Source: Paenibacillus hamazuiensis (GTDB lineage Bacteria > Bacillota > Bacilli > Paenibacillales > NBRC-103111). Taken from it: a stretch of 64,000 bases of DNA. The position numbers and the translations under genes are program-made. The stretch spans positions 4,650,001-4,714,000 of the forward strand of contig NZ_JALRMO010000001.1 of assembly GCF_023276405.1 (NCBI RefSeq), read 5' to 3'. Shown piece by piece: positions 16,304 through 25,448 of this stretch; within the stretch, counting starts at the first letter, position 1, and each line of letters opens with the position of its first letter. The notes under the pieces are model-generated. The model worked only from the letters and a program-made list of their open reading frames with translations. It was not told where the DNA came from and searched no databases.

Positions 16304-19234
16304 ATGTATATCGATGAAATGTTTGTGGAAAGCAAAACATGCCCGCTCGGGGTCGACGTCCTGCAGCCGGCGTTCTCCTGGAGCTTCCGGCCCTCTCCGG
16401 AGCGCGGTCAGATGCAATCGGCTTACCGCATTATCGTGTCGGAAAGCGAAGAAAACGCGCGGCGCGGAATCGGCGACATTTGGGACAGCGGCACGCGGGC
16501 AAGCCGGAGGAACGTGCACGTTTTGTACGAAGGGCCGCCGCTGCGTTCGCGCGTGCGCTATTATTGGAGCGTCCGGCTGTGGGACCGGCACGGCCGGATG
16601 ACGGAAAGCCCCACCGCCTGGTGGGAAATGGGGCTGCTGCACGAAAGCGACTGGTCCGCCCGCTGGATCGGCGAGCCAGCCGGGTTGTCCGCCCCGGACG
16701 AGGTGCACGAGCCCGGCAAAGCGCCAGGCGAGCGGCCTCCGCTGCCTCTGTTCCGGCGCGATTTTACGCTGGATAAGCCGGTGGCACAGGCCCGCGCTTA
16801 CATTTGCGGGCTTGGACACTTCGAGCTGCGCCTGAACGGCAGCAAGGTCGGCGACAGCGTGCTTGAGCCCGGATGGACCGACTACAACAAAACATGCCTG
16901 TACTGCGTGTACGACGTCACCGAATATTTGACGCAAGGCGCCAATGCGGTCGGCATCATGCTCGGAAACGGATTTTTTCATGTTCCAGGCGGCCGCTACG
17001 CGAAATTCAAAGGCTCGTTCGGCACGCCGCGGTGCCTCATTCAGCTTGAAATCGCTTATACCGACGGCACCCGCCTCACGATCGCCAGCGATCGAGGCTG
17101 GATGACCGCTTCCGGGCCGATCACCTTCTCCTGCGTCTACGGAGGCGAAGACTTCGACGCGCGCCGCGAGCAGGCCGGCTGGGACCGGCCCGGCTTTGGC
17201 GTAAACGGCGCCTGGAGGAGCGCCGCCGAGGTCGTTCCCCCCGCCGGGAAGCTGAAAGCGCAGGCGACCGATCCGCTGAAGGTGATGAAACGGTTCCGGC
17301 CGGTGAGCATATCGCAGCCTGCTCCCGGCGTATATGTAGCCGATTTCGGACAAAATTTCTCGGGCTGGGCGGAAATTACCGTAACCGGCCCGGCAGGCGC
17401 GCAGGTGGTCCTAACCCCCGCCGAGCTGCTCAAGGATGATGGAACGGCGAACCAGAAATGGACCGGTTCCCCCTGCCGCTTCATCTACACCTTAAGCGGA
17501 AGCGGAACGGAAGAGCGCTGGTCTCCACGCTTCAGCTACTACGGCTTTCGCTATGTGCAAATTCAGGGCGCCGTTCCCGCCGGCTGGACCAGCGAGGATA
17601 GCGGCGCAGTCGGAGCCGATGGATGGGCCAGTGAGGATAGCAGTGCAGCCGGAGCCGATGGAGTTGTCGGCGTTGTCGATGTGGTCCCTGCCGAGGCTGC
17701 GCGCAGTGCCGCCGGCGATACTTCCGCTTCCGCCGATTCAAGCGGCGCCGTTCTGCTGCGCATCGAAGGCCGGATGATTTATCCCGATGCGCCGGCGGCA
17801 GGCAGCTTCGAGAGCTCGGACGCGATGCTGAACCGGACGCACGAGATCATCAACTGGGCGATGCTGAGCAATATGAAAAGCATATTTACCGACTGCCCGC
17901 ACCGGGAAAAGCTCGGGTGGCTGGAGCAGGTCCATCTGATGGGCCCGGCCGTCGCTTACAATTACGGAATCGAACCGCTGCTGACGAAAACGATGGAGGA
18001 TATCCGCGATGCCCAGCTGCCCGGCGGGATGGTGCCCACTACCGCTCCCGAATATGTGAAGTTTGCAGACGAGTGGCGCATGTTCCGCGATTCCGTTTCT
18101 TGGGGCGCCGCCTATGTGCTGACAGGCTGGCATATGTTTTCCCGCTACGGCAACATCCGGATTTTGTCCGAGCATTATGAAGGCATGAAGGCGTATATCG
18201 ATTATGTGACCGCGCAATCGGACGGTTTGATCGTCCGCCAAGGGCTTGGGGATTGGTACGACGCCGGCCCGGAAACGCCCGGATTCGCCCAGAACACACC
18301 CGTATCCCATACGGAAACGGCAATGTTTTTCCATATGGTCGACGTATTTGCGCAAATCACGGAGCTGCTCGGACGTCATGAGGATGCCAAGCGGTACACC
18401 GATTTGCGGGAACGCGTCAAATCGGCGTTCGCCGCCGCTTTTTTCGACCGGGAATCGGCCAAATACGCCACCGGCAGCCAATCTTCCCAGGCGATGCCGC
18501 TTGTGCTTGGGCTTGCGGATGAGCCTCACCGGGAAGCGGTGCTTTCCCGGCTGCTGAAGGACATTCGCCAGCGGGGATACCATACGACGGCCGGAGATGT
18601 CGGGCACCGCTACGTGCTGCTGGCGCTCGCGACGAATAACCGTTCGGACGTCATTTACGAGATGAGCCGGCAAACCGATCATCCGAGCTACGGCTACCAG
18701 ATCGTTCACGGCGCAACAACGCTGACGGAAGCATGGGATGGCCCGACCGTCGGCAAATCGCAAAACCATTTTATGCTCGGCCATTTGGAGGAGTGGCTGT
18801 ATGTTTATCTTGCCGGCATCGATTACCGGTTCGATCCCGTTTCCGAAACGTATCAATTGGTCATCCGACCGGCCTTCTTGAACAGTATGGAAGAGGTCAA
18901 AGCCGAGCACCGGCTCCCCTCAGGCCGGGTTCGCGTCGCTTGGCGTCGCACAGACCGAAAGCACCTGTCAATCAGCGTGGACATCCCTGCCAATTGTACG
19001 GCCGATGTGTACTTTCCTGTCGAAGCGTTCGATCAGGAGGCGGATCGGACTGACGTCGACTTCAACATATTCGTCGAAGAAAACGGCGTCCCCTATGCGG
19101 AGGCGCCGGGCATCGAATCCGCCTGCATCGCGGAAGGCGAGCTGGCGATCCGCGTCGGTTCGGGGCAATACCGGTTTGCGGTAAAGGAACACGGCGAAGC
19201 GGAGCAAAATAGCCTCCCGGCAACCGGGCGATAG
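16304..19234 (+). CDS. GH78 alpha-L-rhamnosidase
   Basis: A 976-aa protein. Bac_rhamnosid domains are recognisable in order: N-terminal FN3-like (CPLGVDVLQPAFSWSFR), accessory beta-sandwich (RAYICGLGHFELRLNGSKVGDSVLEPGWTDYNK), and the (alpha/alpha)6 barrel from about residue 500 with FTDCPHREKLGWLEQVHLMGP, which holds the conserved acidic residues; the C-terminal sandwich follows. GH78 enzymes invert terminal alpha-L-rhamnose. AAGGGGG precedes the start. A low-complexity insertion rich in A, D, G, S and V at about residues 428-483 arises partly from an in-frame DNA duplication (17585-17660) and is not usual for the family. No signal peptide is visible. Confidence 0.92.
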   Translation: MYIDEMFVESKTCPLGVDVLQPAFSWSFRPSPERGQMQSAYRIIVSESEENARRGIGDIWDSGTRASRRNVHVLYEGPPLRSRVRYYWSVRLWDRHGRMTESPTAWWEMGLLHESDWSARWIGEPAGLSAPDEVHEPGKAPGERPPLPLFRRDFTLDKPVAQARAYICGLGHFELRLNGSKVGDSVLEPGWTDYNKTCLYCVYDVTEYLTQGANAVGIMLGNGFFHVPGGRYAKFKGSFGTPRCLIQLEIAYTDGTRLTIASDRGWMTASGPITFSCVYGGEDFDARREQAGWDRPGFGVNGAWRSAAEVVPPAGKLKAQATDPLKVMKRFRPVSISQPAPGVYVADFGQNFSGWAEITVTGPAGAQVVLTPAELLKDDGTANQKWTGSPCRFIYTLSGSGTEERWSPRFSYYGFRYVQIQGAVPAGWTSEDSGAVGADGWASEDSSAAGADGVVGVVDVVPAEAARSAAGDTSASADSSGAVLLRIEGRMIYPDAPAAGSFESSDAMLNRTHEIINWAMLSNMKSIFTDCPHREKLGWLEQVHLMGPAVAYNYGIEPLLTKTMEDIRDAQLPGGMVPTTAPEYVKFADEWRMFRDSVSWGAAYVLTGWHMFSRYGNIRILSEHYEGMKAYIDYVTAQSDGLIVRQGLGDWYDAGPETPGFAQNTPVSHTETAMFFHMVDVFAQITELLGRHEDAKRYTDLRERVKSAFAAAFFDRESAKYATGSQSSQAMPLVLGLADEPHREAVLSRLLKDIRQRGYHTTAGDVGHRYVLLALATNNRSDVIYEMSRQTDHPSYGYQIVHGATTLTEAWDGPTVGKSQNHFMLGHLEEWLYVYLAGIDYRFDPVSETYQLVIRPAFLNSMEEVKAEHRLPSGRVRVAWRRTDRKHLSISVDIPANCTADVYFPVEAFDQEADRTDVDFNIFVEENGVPYAEAPGIESACIAEGELAIRVGSGQYRFAVKEHGEAEQNSLPATGR

Positions 19235-19248
19235 ACGATACATTTGTA

Positions 19249-20625
19249 TCACCGTCCTGCTGCGGCACGCAAAGCACGCTTCGCGATAAATCGTCTGTCC
19301 GCCAAAAACGCGATAAGACCAGCCCCCACCAAGGTCAGAAGCAGCGTGCCATAGGTTTCGTACGGGAACGGCTTGCCTTCGAGATAGATATCGTCAGCCC
19401 TGTATTCGAGCCGCTTTACGGCATGCTTGGCGGTCAGAAGATCTTCCTGCTTCGCCAAATCTTCGAGCTGAACCTCGAACAAAAACCGGTTCGGGCTGTC
19501 GGCGTGCACGAACTGAAGCGCAATGCGATTCGCTTTTTCGTTCCAGCTTGCGATCTCTTCCGCAGCCAGCGTCTTGGCCTTGATGCCCGGCACGATCATT
19601 TTGTCTACCGCCGGCATCTCGGCCAGCGTATACCGGGAAAGCACGTTCAGGCCGTGCCGCGTTACGACGGGCTGATCCGAGCCCGCTACGGAAAGAACCC
19701 GCGTCGTGCCGGTATCGGAATAAATATCGAAAACGGAGGCGAGGGCCATTTCCTCCAAGCCGTTGTAGAGCAGCACGCCGGCCTTTGTTTTATTCCATTG
19801 AAAAGCGTTGTTCAAAACATAGGTCGCAAAACGGTAATCCATATAAAACGGTTCTACGGTCGGATTTTTCAGGAAATGGTAGGAAGGGTAATTCATTTCC
19901 TGCGCCACCTTTGCCGCCGCCGGCTCGCCCAGCTTTTGCGAAATGACATAAAGAACGGCGTCGATTCCCGAAGAAATGCCGGCCGAAGTAATGATTTTAT
20001 CGGCATTCGTCACATAACGCTTGTCTCTTTGCCAGTTCACTTCCGGATATTTCTTGGGAAGGATCCACATCGTTTGCCAGTGAGACGCCGCGAGCTTGCC
20101 GTTTAACAACCCGGTCGCGGCCAAATTGTCCGCTCCTGAGCAAATGCTCAGCAGTGTCGTTTCCTTGTGCGTAATGATCCACTCACGGAGAGGCTCGTAC
20201 TTCTTCGGATCGTTTACGGTCATGAACGGAATGACAATAATGTCGGCGCTTTTGCCCAGCAGATCATCCAGCTCCTGAACCGAGTAATGCGGTACGACGT
20301 CCAAGCCGCCGGAAAGCGACTTCACCCGGTTATCCGCGGCAACGGCATACACATTATAAGCGCCGGTCATCGAAAACAATTGGTACGGAATCGTAAAATC
20401 AAGTCCTTCCGTAATTTCATTTCCGAGCAAAACGGCAACGGTCGGTTTTGCCGGATCGTATTTCGGTTTCTGCACGTTTTGCAGGGAAGGAACGGGCTCC
20501 TCACGAAGCGCCAGCCAGAAAGCTTTTTGCGAACCGAAATAGCCGAAAGCGGCAACCCCAGCCACAATTAAGGCGGTCACGGTAATATAAACGACGATTC
20601 GGGATAGTATCCTTTTCAACTGCAA
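19249..20625 (-). CDS. Membrane-anchored DJ-1/PfpI (GATase1-like) protein
   Basis: A 458-aa protein with an N-terminal membrane segment (about residues 10-30) and a second one near the C-terminus (about 425-445). A DJ-1/PfpI-type domain spans about 60-235. It has the nucleophile elbow LLSICSGADNLAATGLL with Cys162, as in the GATase1 domains of AraC-type regulators. A second, degenerate copy of the fold seems to follow (about 280-400, KAGVLLYNGLEEMALASVFDIYS). The topology places the folds mostly on one side of the membrane, probably outside. It is the last gene of the ABC exporter operon, 9 nt after the lipoprotein stop. The function is unknown; stress sensing or processing of a small molecule is possible. 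Confidence 0.75.
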   Translation of the reverse strand: MQLKRILSRIVVYITVTALIVAGVAAFGYFGSQKAFWLALREEPVPSLQNVQKPKYDPAKPTVAVLLGNEITEGLDFTIPYQLFSMTGAYNVYAVAADNRVKSLSGGLDVVPHYSVQELDDLLGKSADIIVIPFMTVNDPKKYEPLREWIITHKETTLLSICSGADNLAATGLLNGKLAASHWQTMWILPKKYPEVNWQRDKRYVTNADKIITSAGISSGIDAVLYVISQKLGEPAAAKVAQEMNYPSYHFLKNPTVEPFYMDYRFATYVLNNAFQWNKTKAGVLLYNGLEEMALASVFDIYSDTGTTRVLSVAGSDQPVVTRHGLNVLSRYTLAEMPAVDKMIVPGIKAKTLAAEEIASWNEKANRIALQFVHADSPNRFLFEVQLEDLAKQEDLLTAKHAVKRLEYRADDIYLEGKPFPYETYGTLLLTLVGAGLIAFLADRRFIAKRALRAAAGR

Positions 20626-20634
20626 TCATCTCCT

Positions 20635-21450
20635 TTAAGGTACTTTTATGACATAAGCGACGGTAAACACTTGCCGAGCCCTTTGAAACTGGCCCCAAAT
20701 CTTATAGGTTCCGCTTTGCGGGAACGCCGTCTCAAACACAGCCTCCGGCCCCGCCGTTTGACCTTCTTCCGCATGAACGTGCAAATACCGCTCTCCATCC
20801 TCCGACAAAATGACGACGTGCCCGATCGCCCCGAGATACGGCTCCAAGTCGGAAATCGGCTCTCCGGTCCGTTCATCGGAGAACGAAAACACCAGCTTCG
20901 ACTCCGTCTTCGCTTCGAGCCGGTCTATGGATAAAGCAACCCGTTTCCCTTCCGCGACTTGGACCAGCTCTTTGTCCGGCACAACCGGTGCCGGCTTGGT
21001 TTGTTCCCCTCCGATTCGCGTCCAGGTCATCTTGGTCATCGAATCGCCGCCGGACGGCTGGAAATCGGCAATCAGCCGATACTCGCCGCCCGCGGGGAAC
21101 ACATTCCCGATCTCGAATGTTCCATCCCCCTTATAGCTCGGATGAACGTGATTGAAATAAGATAAATCCTTGCTGATGACGATCAGATGGAGCAGCTTCT
21201 CATGGTTCGTTTCGAATTGTTCGATTGCAGCCCCGTCGTTTTTCGCAATTTGCAGCTGAATTCGCGTCTCCTTGCCGGCGGCGGGAAGCTCCCCGCCGTT
21301 CAAAGTCCATTTCGCCTGCACATTCTCCGAAGACAACTTGGGAGCGGCTTCGGTCACTTTACCGCTCTCCCAGGAAGGTTCCGCTCCGCACGCCGATACC
21401 AGCACGCAGAGCAGCAGTCCGAACAAAATGACGATATATTTTTTACTCAT
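20635..21450 (-). CDS. Histidine-rich lipoprotein, YtkA-like
   Basis: A 271-aa lipoprotein with a signal sequence ending in the lipobox LVSACG (Cys about 21). Two related beta-sandwich repeats follow. The first carries LLHLIVISKDLSYFNHVHPSYKG (about residues 86-108), the second IGHVVILSEDGERYLHVHAEEG (about 208-229). Paired HxHP and HVH motifs suggest metal (perhaps copper) binding, as proposed for YtkA/FixH-like domains; this is inference. The start codon overlaps the end of the permease gene by 8 nt. Its place between an exporter and a membrane DJ-1 protein suggests an extracytoplasmic partner of the transporter. Confidence 0.78.
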   Translation of the reverse strand: MSKKYIVILFGLLLCVLVSACGAEPSWESGKVTEAAPKLSSENVQAKWTLNGGELPAAGKETRIQLQIAKNDGAAIEQFETNHEKLLHLIVISKDLSYFNHVHPSYKGDGTFEIGNVFPAGGEYRLIADFQPSGGDSMTKMTWTRIGGEQTKPAPVVPDKELVQVAEGKRVALSIDRLEAKTESKLVFSFSDERTGEPISDLEPYLGAIGHVVILSEDGERYLHVHAEEGQTAGPEAVFETAFPQSGTYKIWGQFQRARQVFTVAYVIKVP

Positions 21451-23929
21451 AACGAAGCGCCTCGCTTAAATTGGTTTTGGCGGCTCTCGACGCCGGCGTG
21501 AAACTGGAGAGCAGACTGACGATCATCCCGAACGATCCGACGGCGGCAAGGATGATTCCGGAAACGCCGAACCGGTAGGTTAACGAATGGATTTCAAGAA
21601 ATGTCGACGTCACGTAGATAAGCAGCATTCCGAAGGCACATCCGATCGCGGTTGCGGCAAGCCCGATGCCGAAACCTTCGAGTACGACGATGCGAACGAT
21701 CTGGCCGCGCGTAACGCCTACCGCACGCATCATGGCAAGCTCCCGAATCCGCTCCATAATGCTCATCATCAGCGTATTCGTAATCCCGATCCCCGAGATG
21801 ACGATAGACAGGACGATCAAAAAATTGATGACGCTGAAGGATCCGGTCAGCGTAGAACCGACGACCGATGCAATATCTTCGGGGCCGAACATTTTCTCAA
21901 TGCGGATGCCGAATTCGTTATAAATATTTTCCCTTATTTGCAGCGGAGACGCGTTTTCTTTCCTAAGCACGAGAGCATTTCTTTCGAATTTGAGTCCGAA
22001 GTGTTCTCTAAAGCCGTTTTCGTTCATAAACGCCCCGTAGCCGCTATTTTTCATCGTATCGACGACACCGGCTACTTTGAAGGATTGAACGCCTTGCAGC
22101 GTTTCCAGCGAAATGCTCTCTCCTACGCTGCCACCCCATGCTCCGTAAGCTAATCTGTCCAGGAGGATCTCATTATTCCCCAATGCCCGGATCAAAGCGC
22201 TGTGCGAAGTGCCTTGGACCGCAAATAACGGGAACCGGTCGATCCAATCCGCGCCGACGCCGTATACCGGAAGCTTGCGTTTTTGACCCTGCAAATTCCA
22301 GACGGCGGACTGCAGCGGATAAGTTTGCGCGTCCGCTACGCCGTCAATGGCCCGCAGCTTCTCCAAATCCGTCTTTTCCGTATGATGAAACATCACATCC
22401 AGATTTCCGCCGTAAGAAGAATAAATGGCCCTTTCGTAGGTTTGCACCACAGCGGAATTCAGGGAGCTCATCAGAAGAATCATCGCTATGCCCAGACAAA
22501 GAATAACGGAGGTCATGGATGAACGATTCATATTCCGCGTTAGATTGCGTGCGGAGACCTGCCCGTTAAAACCGGCCAGCCGGGTATACAGCGGCTTCAG
22601 CAGCAAAACGAACATCTTGAACAGGTAAGGAAATACGAGGGCGAAGCCAGCCAGCATCGGCAAAATCATAAGCAAATGTTTGATTTGAAAAGCCGCCGCA
22701 ATCAGCAGCAACCCGATTACACCCGGCCAGTAACGGAACGGAGCCGGCTCCGCGCGGTTCTCCTTCAGCACGGCAATGACGCTGACCTGCCCGGCCTTGC
22801 GCATCGGGTATAAGGAAACCGCCACCGGTATCGCCACGCCCGCAAGTACGGAAACGGCGAGCCCTTTAACAAGCACCATGCCGCCCGCATCATGGACGCT
22901 GAACAGTGCAAAGATGACGGACTTCAGAAGAAGGGCGAGGCCATACCCGATGAGCAGCCCTGCCGCCGTTCCCACGAATGACAGCAGCAGTACCTCGAAC
23001 AAAACAAATGCGCGCAGCTGCTCCGGCGTATAGCCGATCGTCTTCAGCACGGCGAACTCTTTCTTTCGCTCATGCACCGTCGTGTACAGGGAATTAAAAA
23101 TAACAAACGCACTCAATGCGATGCCGAGGAAACCGGCGATGTACAACGCGAAGAAAAACGTGTCCGCGTCTCTAAACTGCGAATCGAAATCAAGAATGAC
23201 AGGCTGCATGTAGATATTGCCGTATCGTCTTGCCAGCCCGTCCGCCTGCTGCGCCGCCGCTGCGGCGTCAAGGCCGGGCAGCGCCTTGATCTGCACGCTT
23301 TCGATTTTGCCGGACAATCCGAACCAATTCTGGACAACCGTTAACGGAACGGCAACCGCCCATGGATGGTATTTGGCCATCCCCCAACTAGAGGGTCCCA
23401 TTAGTTCGGCCGTATACTTGACGATGGCCGTTACTTCGATCGTCTTCACGCCGTTGTCGGTATCGAACGCGATCGTCCCGCCTATATCGGCCTTCCACAC
23501 CTTGGCGGTTCGGTCGGTAATGACCGCTCCCCCCGCATTTAAATCGCCCTTGATCAGATCGAACTGGGTGAGTGCCGTATCCAGGCGGCTGTATCCTTTC
23601 AGCTCGACCCTCTTTTGAATCGCCGTCAAACCATCCTGCTCCAAATGCAGCTTCGCATTTTGTTTCAGCGCGGCAACGGATACCGAATTCGGCAGCTTCT
23701 GCGCTTCTCCGTACACCTCTTCCGGGAAGTATGCCTCGGTTCCGTTGAGCGTATAATCCGCCTTGCCGAAGGCCGCTTTCAAATAAAGCGGGAAAGCTTT
23801 CTTCGCGGAATCGACGGAAGCGATAACCCCGAAGGTGGAAGCTACGCCGATCACGATCGACATCACGGTCAGCAGCGTCCGCAGCTTTCGGCGCATCAGA
23901 TTGCGCCATGCAATTTGCCAGCTGTTCAA
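21443..23929 (-). CDS. FtsX/MacB-type ABC transporter permease
   Basis: An 828-aa protein with the duplicated FtsX layout: an N-terminal membrane helix (LRTLLTVMSIVIGVASTFGV), a large extracytoplasmic domain, three helices, a second N-terminal-like helix, a second extracytoplasmic domain and three final helices (SVINFLIVLSIVISGIGITNTLMMSI onward). Such permeases work with a LolD/MacB ATPase in export or mechanotransmission rather than import. The gene overlaps the ATPase gene by 4 nt (ATGA) and the lipoprotein by 8 nt, so the operon is tightly coupled. The substrate is unknown. Confidence 0.92.
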   Translation of the reverse strand: MNSWQIAWRNLMRRKLRTLLTVMSIVIGVASTFGVIASVDSAKKAFPLYLKAAFGKADYTLNGTEAYFPEEVYGEAQKLPNSVSVAALKQNAKLHLEQDGLTAIQKRVELKGYSRLDTALTQFDLIKGDLNAGGAVITDRTAKVWKADIGGTIAFDTDNGVKTIEVTAIVKYTAELMGPSSWGMAKYHPWAVAVPLTVVQNWFGLSGKIESVQIKALPGLDAAAAAQQADGLARRYGNIYMQPVILDFDSQFRDADTFFFALYIAGFLGIALSAFVIFNSLYTTVHERKKEFAVLKTIGYTPEQLRAFVLFEVLLLSFVGTAAGLLIGYGLALLLKSVIFALFSVHDAGGMVLVKGLAVSVLAGVAIPVAVSLYPMRKAGQVSVIAVLKENRAEPAPFRYWPGVIGLLLIAAAFQIKHLLMILPMLAGFALVFPYLFKMFVLLLKPLYTRLAGFNGQVSARNLTRNMNRSSMTSVILCLGIAMILLMSSLNSAVVQTYERAIYSSYGGNLDVMFHHTEKTDLEKLRAIDGVADAQTYPLQSAVWNLQGQKRKLPVYGVGADWIDRFPLFAVQGTSHSALIRALGNNEILLDRLAYGAWGGSVGESISLETLQGVQSFKVAGVVDTMKNSGYGAFMNENGFREHFGLKFERNALVLRKENASPLQIRENIYNEFGIRIEKMFGPEDIASVVGSTLTGSFSVINFLIVLSIVISGIGITNTLMMSIMERIRELAMMRAVGVTRGQIVRIVVLEGFGIGLAATAIGCAFGMLLIYVTSTFLEIHSLTYRFGVSGIILAAVGSFGMIVSLLSSFTPASRAAKTNLSEALRYE

Positions 23930-24618
23930 TGGAGTTCCACTCCTTTCGCTGCCGAATCAACCACAGCTCCGTCCCTAAGTACGATAATGCGATCCGCCGT
24001 TTCTGCGGCGTGCCGGTCGTGGGTGACCATCACCACGGTCATGTGGTCTTCCTTGTTCAAACGGGATAACAAGTGGAGAATGTCCTGACCGTTTTTTCGG
24101 TCCAAATTTCCCGTAGGTTCGTCGGCCAGAATCAGCCCCGGCTTCATCGCCAGCGCTCTGGCGATAGCCACGCGCTGCTGCTGTCCGCCGCTAAGCTGAG
24201 ACGGAAAATTCGCTGCCTTCCCTTCCAGATTGACCTGTCGGAGCAGCTGCTCCACGGTCGAATCGATCTGTGCTTTCGGCGTTTTGCCGGCCGCCAGGGA
24301 AAGAGCGACATTTTCCGCAACCGTCATCATCGGAAGCAGCTGGTAGTTTTGGAACACGAAACCGACCATCGTACGGCGAAACAATGTCCGTTCCTTCTCG
24401 CTTAATTCGTCCAAGCGAATGCCGCCGACGGTAATGCTTCCGGCGGTCGGCAGGTCGAGGCCCCCGATCAACTGCAGCAAGGTGCTTTTCCCCGAGCCGC
24501 TTGGCCCCATGATGGCGATAAATTCGCCTTTCCGAATATGAAGATCGGTCTCCTGCAGCGCGGTGTAGCTGCCCGCTTCCAAAGCGAATATTTTGGTTAC
24601 TTTTTCAAGCTTGATCAT
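23926..24618 (-). CDS. ABC transporter ATP-binding protein (MacB/LolD type)
   Basis: A 230-aa ATPase. Walker A is GPSGSGKST, the signature is LSGGQQQR, Walker B is [12 protein letters not shown] and the H-loop is in [20 protein letters not shown] is characteristic of the LolD/MacB/FtsE group. It energises the adjacent FtsX-like permease. It is the first gene of the four-gene exporter operon. A 167-nt gap with a terminator separates it from the two-component system, whose response regulator may control it. Confidence 0.95.
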   Translation of the reverse strand: MIKLEKVTKIFALEAGSYTALQETDLHIRKGEFIAIMGPSGSGKSTLLQLIGGLDLPTAGSITVGGIRLDELSEKERTLFRRTMVGFVFQNYQLLPMMTVAENVALSLAAGKTPKAQIDSTVEQLLRQVNLEGKAANFPSQLSGGQQQRVAIARALAMKPGLILADEPTGNLDRKNGQDILHLLSRLNKEDHMTVVMVTHDRHAAETADRIIVLRDGAVVDSAAKGVELH

Positions 24619-24737
24619 GATTGATAGCCCTCCCGGTCATCCGATGTTTTCTGCGACTTCTCTGTCATGAAATCATCATAAACCGCGAGGCGGCAGCCGA
24701 ACGCGCAAACGATGCATCCCCGTCCGCAAATATTTGC

Positions 24738-24783
24738 GCCTTTCGCGCAAAAAAAGAAGACCGGCCGCCGCGACCAGTCTTTC
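24738..24783 (-). terminator. Terminator after the response regulator gene
   Basis: On the minus strand AAGACTGGTC pairs with GCCGGTCTT around a GC-rich loop, followed by CTTTTTTT. A second small hairpin, TTTGCGC/GCGCAAA, lies right after it (24738-24755). It ends the kinase-regulator transcript before the ABC operon. Confidence 0.8.
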
Positions 24784-24785
24784 GT

Positions 24786-25442
24786 TTAATATAGATCCTC
24801 TGCGGGAAGAATTCCCAAGCTTTTCGCTTTCTTGATAACCTCCACTCTGGAGCCGACGTTCAGCTTCTGAAATAACCCCGTCAAGCTGTACTCAAGCGAT
24901 CGCTGGCTGATCATCAACGTTTTCGCGATCTCCTTGTTGCTCTTGCTTTTGGCCAGCTCCCGGAGCAGCTTCTCCTCCTCCTGCGTGATCGTCGTTTCCT
25001 CGCTCCCCGTCTCGCTCTGCACGACTATCTCCTGACGTCTGAGCTGCCTGAGAAGCCGGACCGGCACGACCGCCTCGTTCCTCGCGGCGCAGCGGATCGC
25101 CTGGATCAGCTGCTCCCGGGTCGACGTTTTGGAAATGAAGCCGGACACGCCCGACTCCATCAGCAGGTTGAAATGCGGCGCAATTTCGAAGCCGGAATAA
25201 ATAAGAATCATGGCGTCCGGAACGTACTCCAAAATTTTACGCGCCAAATCGGCGCCGTTCATATTCGGCATATACAAATCGAACAGCATGACGTCGAACT
25301 TCTTCAGCCGAACCAGGTCGGGCACTTTATACACATCGGTTTCGATAGTGACCTTCATGCCCGGCTCGGATTCGATCAGCATTTTCGTACCTTCCACCAC
25401 CGAACGGTGATCGTCAACCAATAAGATGTCCATCTCGCTCAC
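24786..25442 (-). CDS. NarL/ComA-type response regulator
   Basis: A 218-aa regulator. The receiver domain has the acidic pocket ILLVDDH, the phospho-acceptor aspartate in MLFDLYMPN (about 55) and the lysine in GFISKTS (about 105). A LuxR-type HTH follows near 150-210 (ELAKSKSNKEIAKTLMISQRSLEYSL). The sequence resembles ComA, which pairs with ComP in Bacillus. AAAGGTGAG precedes the ATG; the kinase stop is 6 nt upstream. Targets are unknown; the ABC exporter operon next door is the first candidate. Confidence 0.92.
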   Translation of the reverse strand: MSEMDILLVDDHRSVVEGTKMLIESEPGMKVTIETDVYKVPDLVRLKKFDVMLFDLYMPNMNGADLARKILEYVPDAMILIYSGFEIAPHFNLLMESGVSGFISKTSTREQLIQAIRCAARNEAVVPVRLLRQLRRQEIVVQSETGSEETTITQEEEKLLRELAKSKSNKEIAKTLMISQRSLEYSLTGLFQKLNVGSRVEVIKKAKSLGILPAEDLY

Positions 25443-25448
25443 CTTTCC

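Noticed and set aside
15215-17353. 712-codon open frame on the minus strand
   Set aside because: It covers the propeller glycosidase and half of the rhamnosidase in antisense; the sense genes have clear family motifs.
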